Of a stretch of 64,000 nt of DNA, positions 31,755-43,245 are shown one piece after another. Position 1 is the stretch's first letter; the number at the start of each line of letters is the position of its first letter. The notes beneath the pieces were generated by a model, which had not been told where the DNA came from, searched no databases, and saw only the letters and a program-made list of their open reading frames with translations. Origin of the DNA: Ornithodoros turicata (Eukaryota > Arthropoda > Arachnida > Ixodida > Argasidae); NCBI RefSeq assembly GCF_037126465.1, contig NC_088204.1, positions 62,493,807 through 62,557,806 of the forward strand. The letters are read 5' to 3'. Both the position numbers and the translations under genes were made by a program.

Positions 31755-32110
31755 CGATCGGAGTCCGATGGTGTCCAGAAATGTCAAAAGCGCTTTGAAC
31801 GCTGATCGTTTCTGGGCTGGATTGGGCCAGGGACCAAGCAATTTCGAGAGGGAGAAGGGCGAGAGTCCAGATGAGGAAGAGACTCGGAGAGTGCGGTTCA
31901 GGAGGGTTTGTAGTGAGGGCAATGAAGAAGAATGTGCTCCAGATCCTCTAGAGCACCACAGTGGCAGCAGGTGGGAGAGTCAACTGGTCTCAAGCGGTAA
32001 CGCCACTAAGCTGTAAAGGCCACATCGAGTCGCACTCGGTGGATTAATGCAGCATCTTGACGAGAGGTGTTTCGTGGCATGCGGAAAGCGAGCGTTGGAT
32101 CAACTATGTA
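31755..32110 (-). pseudogene. I-clade LINE 3' end (ORF2 C-terminus)
   Basis: Minus strand: DAALIHRVRLDVAFTA, then TCCHCGALEDLEHILLHCPH (the Cys/His motif near the end of I-type ORF2), then after frame changes LSKLLGPWPNPAQKRSAF and ALLTFLDTIGL. Similar ends are seen at 45.8 and 61.75 kb on the plus strand. It overlaps the region just after the copia remnant in opposite orientation, so one inserted beside or into the other. Confidence 0.75.
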
Positions 32111-35100
32111 TCAACCGTATGAGGAACGCGAGTGTGCCCCGACCGCTGTCAAAACCGTCAAAGCCAAAGTTGTGCCTGCTCTCGTGAGATTTTGAAGGTA
32201 TGTGAACTCTTACTATGCCTTTTATGCTGTCAGCTTTTTAGAATAAAGGGAAACATGCGCCGTCTTTGTGTGTTACCAAATACGTAGTGGATGGTGCCTT
32301 CTTCAACGGAACGCTATCGCCTTCCGCTGTGTTCTCACTTGTCACACTGTCCATGTCGTAGCCATGTATGTTCTTCAAATTTCCCTCTCAAACCACTGAA
32401 ATGACCAATGTGTAACTTTCTGGAACTAGTGGAAGGGTGTGCGTTCACCCGCGTGGACATTTGAAATAGACCGGAGTTCACCAACGGCGTTCACCCGAGA
32501 TTGACCGCTCAACCGAGATTGAGGATCCTTTACACCTTTTATTACTAAGGCTAATTCGGGACGCAATATTTATTTTAGAAATGCTTGACAGTGCTGTCGA
32601 AAGTGAGTCGCAATTCCAAGTCGAGGGACCCTTGATCTCGTCTAACCGACGTTGATGGAATGAGGCCATTGTGTACGCCCGTCGTTCATATAAGTTTTAC
32701 GTGTTTGAACTGTTTATGAAGCAAATATCAATGCTCTATATAGAATGCATGAAACAAACATGTGGATAGAACAGTAGCAGAAATGTTGGTAAAAGTGTTG
32801 GCGAGACGTATTTTCTCTTGTCCCATATATGCGAGAGTATCTTCGTTGTTAGCACCAAAAGCGTTTGACGACATCGCACAGTAAACTTTTCACACTTTTT
32901 TGGTGTAAATGGCTTGTCCCATGGCACCTTTTTGGTGTTGCCTTTACACTCAAATGATGGGTGTTTTCTAATACACCCTTTAGGTTCTTCTTCTTCAGCA
33001 TGCGCCGGGATGAGATGTACCGGTTCGTGCCTGCCCTGGAAGTTTCTCGAAGATGATTTGTGGCAATATGATCATTGACATATTTCTTGGTGACACACAT
33101 GAAAAAGCAAATATCAAAGATGACTGTCGCATGATTGACATTTGAAGGTCGTGTCAATGTAGGGTGTATCAACTTTAATTCAGACAAGCAGTTCTAATGG
33201 CAGCAACTAGGCAATCACAGGCGATTTTCTCCATTGTCTCTGTTTCCAGTCTGTCAGTGATATAGCAAAGTGCAGACCAAATTTTTGTAAGAAGTAACGA
33301 GTGCACAGTGCTTTTTTTATGTTTCCGTTTTTGATTATGTATTTAGTTTATGTTTAATGTTGCATATTTTCTTGTGTCTGATATATATTATGTGACTGTT
33401 CAATTGCTTGCATTACTGAGTGAGGTATACAATCTTTCTTTAGCACAGAGCTGCGCCAACAGCTGTGGAGTGTGCACCCCCAACATAACGTCTCTGCTAT
33501 TGGTATGAGTGCTTTCATTTCCTGGAAGTCTTCTTTGCCTGCCATTGGCACCCCGCAGTGGCCATTTCTTCTGCTTTATGTAAAACATATTTCTGTTTTG
33601 TGCAACTGAAAGAAAGTATGCTGTCACAAAACAAAAGTCTGTGCTGCAGCTGCAACATCGGCTCTCGAAACATTTGCAGCCACTGCAATATATTTATGGT
33701 ACATCGCTCTCTCATAGGGTCATCACTGCTACGCTTCTCAGGCATTGTTCTTCCCTTGGACAACGACAAAATGCTAAATGCAAGGAGCGTGGAGAAAGCA
33801 TTGGCGCTTCAGTTCGGAGTGTACTTCAACTACGATGTGCAGTATACCTGCCACCGACGTTTCGTACGTTAGGATTCATGCAACGGTATGCGTTCTCATG
33901 TATTACACTCATCGTATCATAAATCGTTATCTCGTAGTCGACAACTACTCCGCTGTATTCATGTTTGTATTGTTTATAGCTACCGTGGGGTGACAATAAA
34001 TTTTACGGCCGTGTGTTTCAAATGTTTCTTTTTTCTGTCTTTATATTCCTTGGTTTCACAGATACTGAAAAACCTGGTGCTGCTTTAAGCAACGTGGCGT
34101 TATTGTCCAACTGGGTTATCATACATTCACTTGTGGGCATGCGCGATTGAGCGATGAACCTCCCCACTCTCCAAAGCCAAAATAAAGTTGTTGTTGTGGA
34201 CAGCTAGGTTTGCAAATTTTATTGTGCCAGTTCCGATGGCAGAAGAAAATTAGCAGCCTTATCTAATTCACGAACAGCTGGTCGACCTGCCCATGAAGCT
34301 GGGAAGGCAGTCTAACACCTGACATGGTACACCGCGAAAAATTAGGATTGTTGAAAAATGCCCTCCTTTTTACTTCACAGCTGTTTTGGACACATCAGCC
34401 ACGAAAGAGGAACAAAGCACACCCAATTGTAAACAAGATTAAGTGGCATGCCTGTTCGAGTTCTATCACTCCTCTGCAAACCGTGGTAAAGTTGAAAGGT
34501 AGGTATCCCTTTAGCCCTTTCTTAGTCTGCAATTTGGTACTGATTATTTCTATTTGCACCTAGTGTACTAACACACTAATTGTTGGGGACGGGGATTGTT
34601 GGGGATGGGGAATGTACTTTTGTTTGTTTTGGGTTGTTTGTTTGTTTGTTTGTTATTTCGTTTTGGGAGTAGCAGAACTAGTCAGGAGACAAGTTCAATT
34701 TATCCCTGGTTTCCTTCTTAATAATCAATCAATCAACCTATTTGGTCACCATTCCCCAAAATTTCATACTCTTAATCATTTGCCATTGTGCTGTTGAGTC
34801 CCTATTTGCGAGTCTTGATATTGTTCCTTGCATCTTCTTCTACATGTGTTAGTTAGGATAAGCTGAATACTACAGAGTAGGCACAACAGACATACTTCTG
34901 TGCTTTCACGTACTTTGTCTACGTACGTGCATTGTGCTTTTTCAAGTGCACAGATTCAAACTTTGTGTTGAGCACGTCAGTTTTCTTCTTATGCCTTGCA
35001 CTCAATGTTCCTAATTTCATGTTTTGTTCTGATTTCAGGAGCCGTTGCAAGCTGTCGTTCTGCAGAAAGTTACTGCACTGTACACTTCAGTGAATATATT

Positions 35101-35440
35101 GTTTTATGCACACAGAGCATGTGGTGTTGGTGTTTGATAATGATACAGGTCGAACACGATCCCATAAAATGATAGACAGTAGTTTTTACAGGCTGGTGCG
35201 TGTTTCTGTAATACAGTATGCCGTCATAATAACGGTGAACCATCAAACAACAAGAACACGGTCTCATCTTTTAGATGGGGTGAACACGTAATGTAGGAAT
35301 ACAGTGACATGTGCATTTCACGAGTTTCTGTCGTATATCTCGAAAACACCTTCCCGTCTTTTTCACGGTGTTCACAATTAATACAGCTGCCACGCATTTT
35401 CACGTTTTTTTTCACGGAATTTTTTTTGCAGTGTACAGTA
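32111..35440. other. 3.3 kb spacer with no recognised gene
   Basis: I looked for RT, transposase, zinc-finger and host motifs on both strands and found none I can defend. Short frames of up to ~110 codons occur at 32849-33187 (minus) and 33558-33872 (plus). Minor items are a (GTTT)n run at about 34633-34652, GCCAAAATAAAGTTGTTGTTG near 34170 (a possible retroposon tail) and TTTGGTGT-rich sequence at 32.9 kb. Confidence 0.45.
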
Positions 35441-38100
35441 AAACAGACGTGAAGTTCGAACACCTCATATCAATACAACGACGCGCTGAGCGCCGCTACC
35501 GACGGGCCGGAAACATAGACGACTGGATTCAAGCGAAAGCCACAAAAGAAAAGATAAAACGACACCTAAAAAGTTGGCTGCACACGCATGGGAGGAAACA
35601 TGCATACCCCTGTCGCCATCAACGAACCCTGCGAAGCTCTGGATCATTGTAAAGAGCCTCAAGACCATCCCGTCCCAAGCCTCTCCTTTTCGTACCAATG
35701 CCCTGCAGACGAACGTTCCTGAAACCGCAGTAGCGGACGCGTTTTTGGCCATTCTTAACAAATCTTCAGCAGCATCCACCGGTTTCCTCCACCACCGGTC
35801 CCGCCTATCCGCAACAGTGGACAACCAGCCAGCAACTCACTCAGCACCCGTAGAAATGGAACACGATTTTACTATCCAGGAACCTGAACGTGCCATCGAA
35901 GCCGCGTCTGGCAAGCGAACGTCTCCAGAACCAGATGGGATAACCTACAAGTGTCTGGCAAATCTTGGACCGAACGCTAAAGAAATATTACTGAAGATAC
36001 ACAACAAGAGCTGGCGAACAGGAAAGCTCCCCCGGTCTGGAAGACAGCAAGGGTAATACCCATAAGGAACCCCGGCAAGCCTAAGAACGAAATCGAATCG
36101 TACACACATATCAGTCACACAAGCTATGTAGCGAAAGTAATGGAAACAATGATCCTTGTGCGCACCCAGTGGTGGTTAGGACACAACGGAAAACTCCCAG
36201 ATGAGATAGCCGGCTTCAGAAGAGCACGATGCACAACAGCCTGCATTACTGACCTTACAACTGATGTGCAACATATCAAAGCCATGTCTGCAATAACCAT
36301 AGCCGTATTCCTTGACATAAAGAGCGCTTTCGACTCTGTCAGCCACGCCCATGTGATATAGGCAGCTAAGAAATCAAGCCTGGAAGGAAGAACAACAACA
36401 TGAATGCGAAGCTTCCTAACTGACAGAAAGGTCTACATGGAGACGGCAGATGGCGAAACCAACATGATCACCCTTCAAAAAGGCGTACCACAAGGCGCAG
36501 TACAAAGCCCGACTTTATTTAACCTCGGCATGGCACAAATGGCAGGGATTAGCCCGCCACGAGTCAAGTTCACCATATACGCTGACGATGTCTGCATTTG
36601 GATGTCCGGGACAAATGTCAAATACATTCAGCAAACACTATAACTTCCTCTCCTAACGATTGCCATCTTCCTAGAAGGACGTGCCATGGACTTGTCACCC
36701 GCAAGCGCCTAAAGAACTTTCATCTTTCATAAGGTGAAAGTTTGAGGTTTCTCGGCGTCATAATCAACAGAAACCTAACGTGGACAGATCAAGTGAAGGC
36801 ACCCACGGACGCTACAATACATATAATAATACATCAACATAATGAAGTTGCTCGGTGGACCCAGCAGGGTCAACGGGAAAGCACTTCACTCCCTCCACAC
36901 GCGGCTCATCCGACAAACTACAGCTCACAGCATCCCTCATCTTCATCGTCTCTCCCCAACCCAAGAAGGACACCTGCAGCGTATACTTAGTCGCAGCCTC
37001 TGAATATGCCTAGGAGCCCCCAGTACCTTAAGAACAGCACTTGTGTTGGCAGAAGCAAGAGAGCCCCCCATCCAAGTGCTAAGGAAACAAGAGACGGAGC
37101 GGCACCTCATACGTCTCCTCACCAGGCACACCGCTCACCCGCTGATCCAGAGGATCCATAAAAGACTAAATCGCCAATTCATGGAGCACTTGCGTATATC
37201 GAACGATGCTTGCCGAAGCGCATGGTTCACAGTTATAACCAGGTTATTGCCCCTTGGCTGTTGTCACCTCCACCAACTCACACAGAAATCCCTCGTATTT
37301 GGAAAAAATGACAAACGCCATGTCTGGCTCTCAAGACACTTTCTATGGCCCGCCTTGAGCAACAGTTTCCAGACTCAACACACATCCACACGGACGGCTC
37401 CTCCGCTAACGGAAGATCATCGAGTGCTTTCACTTTAAAAGGCTTCACCAAGGAACACCGGCTGTCGCACGCAACACCTTCCATTACTGCAGAACTACAC
37501 GCCATACTAAAAGCCCTCCGCCACATTGACAGCTCCCCAGCAGAAAAGTGGGTACTCTGCTCAGACTCGAAAGCCGCCCTGTCCACTATCATCAAGCAGG
37601 ATACGGACGATCAAATGGTGTACCACATCTACAAAGCATACACATCTGCAGTGGAAAGGGGCACACCATCTCCCTCCAGTGGATACCTTCCCACTGCGGA
37701 ATACCAGGAAATGAAGTAGCTGACCAGGCAGCAAAGGATGCACTGGGTAAAACCAAGTTATCGGCAATACCTTTCACGAAATCGGTCGCCGAGACATTCC
37801 TCCACAAATCGACAATCAGACGGCCCAAGAAAAGCTGGAAGCAAGCACTCCGGCACACAGATTTCCTGTCTCACATAGACCCCGATCTCACGGCAATCAT
37901 TCCACATGACATCGGAAGAAGCATTCACGTAGCTATTCACCGGATTCGACTCGGCGCGCTATATACTCTTACCCAATCCCAAAATTCGCGGTCACCCCCC
38001 AGCCGGCGCACTCCGTCACTATACTCAGCCGCTATGCGGGAAGCTGCCTTACAGGATGTTAATTCAATGGGAGACAGCGTTTATGCCAATTAACAGCAAA
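35440..38100 (+). pseudogene. I-clade LINE ORF2 with RT and RNase H, broken
   Basis: Read on the plus strand with frame changes. 35440-36050 is the linker and RT start (HDFTIQEPERAIEAASGKRT, then SPEPDGITYKCL). 36060-36360 has FRRARCTTACITDL and FLDIKSAFDSVSHAHV. 36400-36640 has GVPQGAVQSPTLFNL and FTIYADDVCIWMSG (YADD box). The thumb at 36740-37150 is badly shifted. RNase H at 37380-37740 shows THIHTDGSSANG, ITAELHAI, LCSDSKAAL and WIPSHCGIPGNEVADQAAKD, so the D-E-D plus His/Asp set is visible. The C-terminal IHRIRLGALYTL follows. The APE endonuclease and ORF1 are missing upstream. Stops near 36358 and 36644 and several shifts make it inactive. Confidence 0.88.
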
Positions 38101-38644
38101 ACAGAATAAAAATTTTAAGATGTCATCGCCTAATAGAGAAGAACACCATGTAAAGAACCCCTGGAGACATGAAAGGCACCAACAGAATATAAGCCTAGTG
38201 CACCCTGGCCAAATGAATTTTAATGCATTGCGCCTATGGGGATTCCGTCGATTTTTGCACATCGCCCATGTTTAGACTACGATTTTTCGACAAAGGCAGT
38301 CAAATTCTGCAAATGTCATCGCCTATTTTCGTTCAGTACGTCCTCCAGGCCACATACCAACCACGGCACGATGTGTGAGTGTTAATCCTGATGCACCCAG
38401 GGCCTTCAAAGTTGCGACTCAGACAGGGTTCCCCTCCTAGGCGCTCGACGGACCCAGTCCCAGTATTATCGTAATAGGCATGCGCTGAGAGGAGTTCGAA
38501 ACGAGAACTGTCATGTTTTCCAGAACTCGAAGTGGCTGACAGAACAGACAGCTTTTTTTTTTTTTTTCAGTGAGTAATATAGAAATGATACCGTCTTGTA
38601 TTTTATATCGCTTTTATATTAAACTATACAACTTGATAAAACTG
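38101..38644. other. LINE 3' UTR and spacer before the satellite
   Basis: It follows the LINE C-terminus and contains a T-run (about 38550-38567). No gene is seen. The LINE 3' boundary is not clear. Confidence 0.45.
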
Positions 38645-41476
38645 TCCATTTCGAGTGCCGTTTTGGAAGTGATTTTGTCAAACGCGACCTTTCAGGGTGC
38701 AACAGGAGAACAAGGTACGGGGCTCAAACCCCGTGATCGTACTTTCACATATACATACCCATATACACTACATTATATAATCAGCTTAGGGTGATGAAAT
38801 TCGCCATTTGGCCGTTTTGGAAGCGATTTTGTCAAACGCGACCTCTCAGGGAGCAACAGGGGAAGATACGGGGTTCTAACCCCGTGATCTTACTTTCACG
38901 TATACATATTATAATATCAGCTTAGGACATCTTTAATATTAATTTTATATCAAATGATAATAAGCCCCGACGTTTACGAAATTGGCCACTTGGCCATTTC
39001 GAGTGCCGCTTTGGAAACGATTTTGTCAAACGCGACCTCTCAGGGTGCAAACGGGGAAAAACGTACGGGTTTAAACACCGTGATCTTACTATCACATATA
39101 CATATTACAAAATTGGCTTAGGACATCTTTAATATTATTGTTATATCGAATGATATTAAGCCCCGAAGTTGACGAAATTGGCCATTTGGCCATTTCGAGT
39201 GCCGGTTTGGAAGCCATTTTGTCAAACCCGACCTCTCAGGGTGCAACAGGGGAACAAGGTACCGGGTTTAAACACCGTGATCTTACTTTCACATATACAT
39301 ATTACAAAACTAGTTTAGGACATATTTAATATTATTTTGATATCAAATGATATTAAGCCCCGAAGTTGAGGAAATTGGCCATTTGGTCATTTCGAGTGCC
39401 GGTTTGGAAGCCATTTTGTCAAACCCGACCTCTCAGGGTGCAACAGGGGAACAAGATACGGGGTTCAAACCCCATGATCTTCCTTTCACATATACATATT
39501 ACGAAATTAGCTTTGGACATCTTTAATATTATTTTTATATCAAATGATATTAAGTCCCAAAGTTGACGAAATTGGCCACTTGCCCATTTCGAGTGCCGTT
39601 TAGGAAGCGATTTTGTCAAACGCGACCTCTCAGGGTGCAACAGGGGAACAAGATACGGTGTTCAAACCCCGTGATCTTACTTTCACATATACATATTACA
39701 AAATTAGCTTAGGACATCTCTAATATTATTTTTATATCAAATAATATTAAGCCCCGAAGTTGACGAAATTCGCCACTTGGCCATTTCGAGTGCAGTTTTG
39801 GAAGCGATTTTGTCAAACCCGACCTCTCAGGGTGCAACAGGGGAACAAGATACGGGGTTCAAACCCCGTGATCTTATGTTCACATATACATACTACAAAA
39901 TCAGCTTAGGACATATTTAATATTATTTTTATGTCAAATGTTATTAAGCCCCGAAGTTGACGAAATTGGCCATTTGGCCATTTCGAGTGCCGGTTTGGAA
40001 GCGATTTTGTCAAACCCGACCTCTCAGGGTGCAACAGGGGAACAAGATACGGGGTTCAAACCCCGTGATCTTACTTTCACATATACATATTACGAAATTA
40101 GCTTAGGACATCTTTAGTATTATTTTTATATCAAATGATATTAAGTCTCAAAGTTGACGAAATTGGCCACTTGGCCATTGCGAGTGCCGTTTAGGAAGCG
40201 ATTTTGTCAAACGCGACCTCTCAGGGTGCAACAGGGCAACAAGATACGGTGTTCAAACCCCGTGATCTTACTTTCACATATACATATTACAAAATTAGCT
40301 TAGGACATCTCTAATATTATTTTTATATCAAATGATATTAAGCCCCGAAGTTGACGAAATTGGCCATTTGGCCATTTCGAGTGCCGGTTTGGAAGCCATT
40401 TTGTGAAACCCGACCTCTCAGGGTGCAACAGGGGAACAAGATACGGGGTTCAAACCCCGTGATCTTATGTTCACATATACATACTACAAAATCAGCTTAG
40501 GACATATTTAATATTATTTTTATGTCAAATGTTATTAAGCCCCGAAGTTGACGAAATTGGCCATTTGGCCATTTCGAGTGCCGGCTTGGAAGCGATTTTG
40601 TCAAACCCGACCTCTCAGGGTGCAACAGGGGAACAAGATACGGGGTTCAAACCCCGTGATCTTACTTTCACATATACATATTACGAAATTAGCTTAGGAC
40701 ATCTTTAGTATTATTTTTATATCAAATGATATTAAGTCTCAAAGTTGACGAAATTGGCCACTTGGCCATTGCGAGTGCCGTTTAGGAAGCGATTTTGTCA
40801 AACGCGACCTCTCAGGGTGCAACAGGGCAACAAGATACGGTGTTCAAACCCCGTGATCTTACTTTCACATATACATATTACAAAATTGGCTTAGGACATC
40901 TCTAATATTATTTTTATATCAAATGATATTAAGCCCCGAAGTTGACGAAATTGGCCATTTGGCCATTTCGAGTGCCGGTTTGGAAGCGATTTTGTCAAAC
41001 CCGACCTCTCAGGGTGCAACAGGGGAACAAGATACGGGGTTCAAACCCCGTGATCTTACTTTCACATATATATATTACGAAATTAGCTTAGGACATCTTT
41101 AGTATTATTTTTATATCAAATGATATTAAGTCTCAAAGTTGACGAAATTGGCCACTTGGCCATTGCGAGTGCCGTTTAGGAAGCGATTTTGTCAAACGCG
41201 ACCTCTCAGGGTGCAACAAAGCAACAAGATACGGTGTTCAAACCCCGTGATCTTACTTTCACATATACATATTACAAAATTAGCTTAGGACATCTTTAAT
41301 ATTATTGTTATATCAAGTTGATGAAATAGGCCATTTGGCCATTTCGAGTGCCATTTTGGAAGCGATTTTTAAAACGCGCCCTCCCAGGGTGCAACAGGGG
41401 AACAAGATACGGGGTTCAAACCCCGCGATCTTACTTTCTCATATACATACTACAAAATCAGCTTAGGACGCTTTTT
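38645..41476 (+). repeat. 197 bp satellite array with 591 bp higher-order repeat
   Basis: The anchor GTTCAAACCCCGTGATCTTA (or a close variant) has its TTC at 38723, 38874, 39070, 39267, 39464, 39661, 39858, 40055, 40252, 40449, 40646, 40843, 41040, 41237 and 41415. Nearly all spacings are exactly 197 bp; the first two are 151 and 196 and the last 178. Monomers are of three kinds. A has CTTATGTTCACATATACATA, B has CTTACTTTCACATATACATA with TACGAAATTAGC, and C has TACGGTGTTCAAACC with GCCGTTTAGGAAGCG. The order from 39464 is B C A B C A B C B C, so A-B-C repeats with a 591 bp period. The open frames within are repeat artefacts. Confidence 0.95.
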
Positions 41477-41644
41477 GCTTAGGGAGTGTCGTTTCTGAAG
41501 CAGTTTCTTCAAACGCGACCTCTCCATGTACGGCCTGGCACCAGGATTAAACGGGCTTCGCACGTTTTAAAGGGCTCGATCTGCTGCCGAGCGTTGCGGT
41601 ATCCTCTGTTACAATCCCAGTACAAGCCGTTCATAGTATCTTTT

Positions 41645-42795
41645 TGGTACAATGATACAAGTCATTTGAGTCATTGTAAAGGGCCCTGCTGCCGCCTTTT
41701 CCAAATTTTGCGGTGGTTTCCGCTGCAATCACAGGAGAGGGGCATAACATAAGCCGTCGCGTCTTTATAGGTGTGTAAAATATCGGCCACCATGATTAAA
41801 GGGGTATTTGTCCGTTTTAAAGGGCTCTGCTGTAGCCTTTTATGGAGTTTGCGGCCGCATCCGTTATAATTCCAGTAGAACGGCAATAGCATGCATAACC
41901 CGTTGCGTATACTTATATGACTTTGGAACTATGATACAAGGGGTATCGACCGTTTTAAAGGGCTCTGCTGCCGCATTTTCTGTATTTTGCGGTAGTCTCT
42001 GTTACAATCCCAGTAGAACGGCATTGCACAAGCCATTGATGACATGTCATCGGCAGCATGATACAAGAAGTCTCGCCCGTTCTGAAGGGCTATGCTGCAT
42101 CCTTTTCCCGATATTTGCGGTCGCCTGTGTTATGATCTCGGTAGAATGACATAGTATAAGTTGTTGATAATATGACTGTGACAGCATGACACAAGGGGTT
42201 CTGCTCGTTTAAGAGGGCTGTGCTGCCACGTTTGCCGAATTTGGCGATCGCCTGTGTTAATAACTCAAGCAGAATAGGATTGCACAAGACACTGGTAGCT
42301 TTCTTTCTTTCGCTCCATGATACAGGGAGTTTCGCCTGTTTTATAAGGCCTTGCTGCTGCCGTATCCAAATTATGCGGTCTCCTCTTGCGCAATTCCGGT
42401 AGAAAGGCACAGCGTAAGCCGTCATTAATATGCCTTTGGTACCATGATACAAGGGGTTTCGTACGTTTTAAAGGACTCTGCTGCTGCCTTTTCCGCATTT
42501 GGTGGTCGCTTCTGTTGCGATCCCTGTAGAAGAGCATCATAAGCCGTTGATAATATCTGTTTGGAACCATGATTAAAGAGGTTTTGCCCGTTCTAAAGGG
42601 CTCTGCTGCGGTCTTTTACGGATTTTGCGGTCGCCTCCGTTACAATCCCAGTGGGAAGGGCAATAGCATAAGCCGTCTCGAATATGCCTTTGACACCATG
42701 ATACAAAGGGTTTTGCCCGTTTTAGAGGGCTCTGCCGGCGCCTTTTCCAAATTTTGCGGTCACCACTGTCAAAATCCCAGTACAAGGGCCTAGTA
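41645..42795. repeat. ~129 bp tandem array inside composite repeat copy 2
   Basis: About nine units begin near ACCATGAT(T/A)(A/C)AA at roughly 41650, 41790, 41930, 42057, 42185, 42318, 42448, 42568 and 42698. They keep the same unit order and individual variants as copy 1, so the array was copied as a block rather than amplified twice. Confidence 0.85.
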
Positions 42796-42954
42796 TAAGT
42801 CGTTGATAATGGCTTCGCTATGCAGAATACACCAGTGACTCTTTGTGGTGTATTCCATGGGTGCCCCTGCCATCATCGGGGTTGCAGAAAGGTTACTTTT
42901 TACTTTTCTCAAAGAAGTTGGCAAGTGATGCAATGTTTCAGAATGATACTGTGG

Positions 42955-43062
42955 TGGTGGTGGTGATGGTGAAAGGGCTTGCCGTTGTCGGCCTCACGTA
43001 TATGGACAACGTCACGACTGACGCCCTGGGGAAATGTGCGTCCTGGGCAGACTTCTAGAGTC
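42955..43062 (-). mobile_element. 5'-truncated SINE insertion with target duplication
   Basis: On the minus strand the fragment starts in the SINE body (GAAGTCTGCCCAGGACGCAC) and ends GGCCGACAACGGCAAGCCC...(CCA)n, the same family as 19757-20115. ACTGTGG flanks both sides (42948-42954 and 43063-43069). Copy 1 of the composite repeat has a single ACTGTGG at the equivalent place, so this is a filled site against an empty site. Confidence 0.85.
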
Positions 43063-43190
43063 ACTGTGGGTCATTTCTTGCAGGTCGAGGTGTAAGCATA
43101 CCATGGACTTGTTTATGCGTGCTGCACTTCGAGAAAAATTGGTTGATTACCATGAACAGTGAAATTCAAACGGCTTCGTAACGGATATGT

Positions 43191-43245
43191 TTTCAAGCGG
43201 TGAACCACCCCAGGCCATAGTCATGAACTATTTGTTGTTGTTGTT
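43191..43245 (+). mobile_element. 55 bp retroposed tail with 13 bp target duplication
   Basis: The inserted block (TTTCAAGCGGTGAACCACCC ... GAACTATTTGTTGTTGTTGT) ends in (GTT)n. It is flanked by GTAACGGATATGT on both sides (43178-43190, 43246-43258). Copy 1 has a single GTAACGGATATGT. This is typical of a very short LINE/SINE 3' end insertion. Confidence 0.8.

Noticed and set aside
38645..41476. CRISPR-like array because of regular spacing
   Set aside because: The unit is 197 bp and conserved throughout, with no short repeat plus unique spacer layout, and the DNA is eukaryotic.
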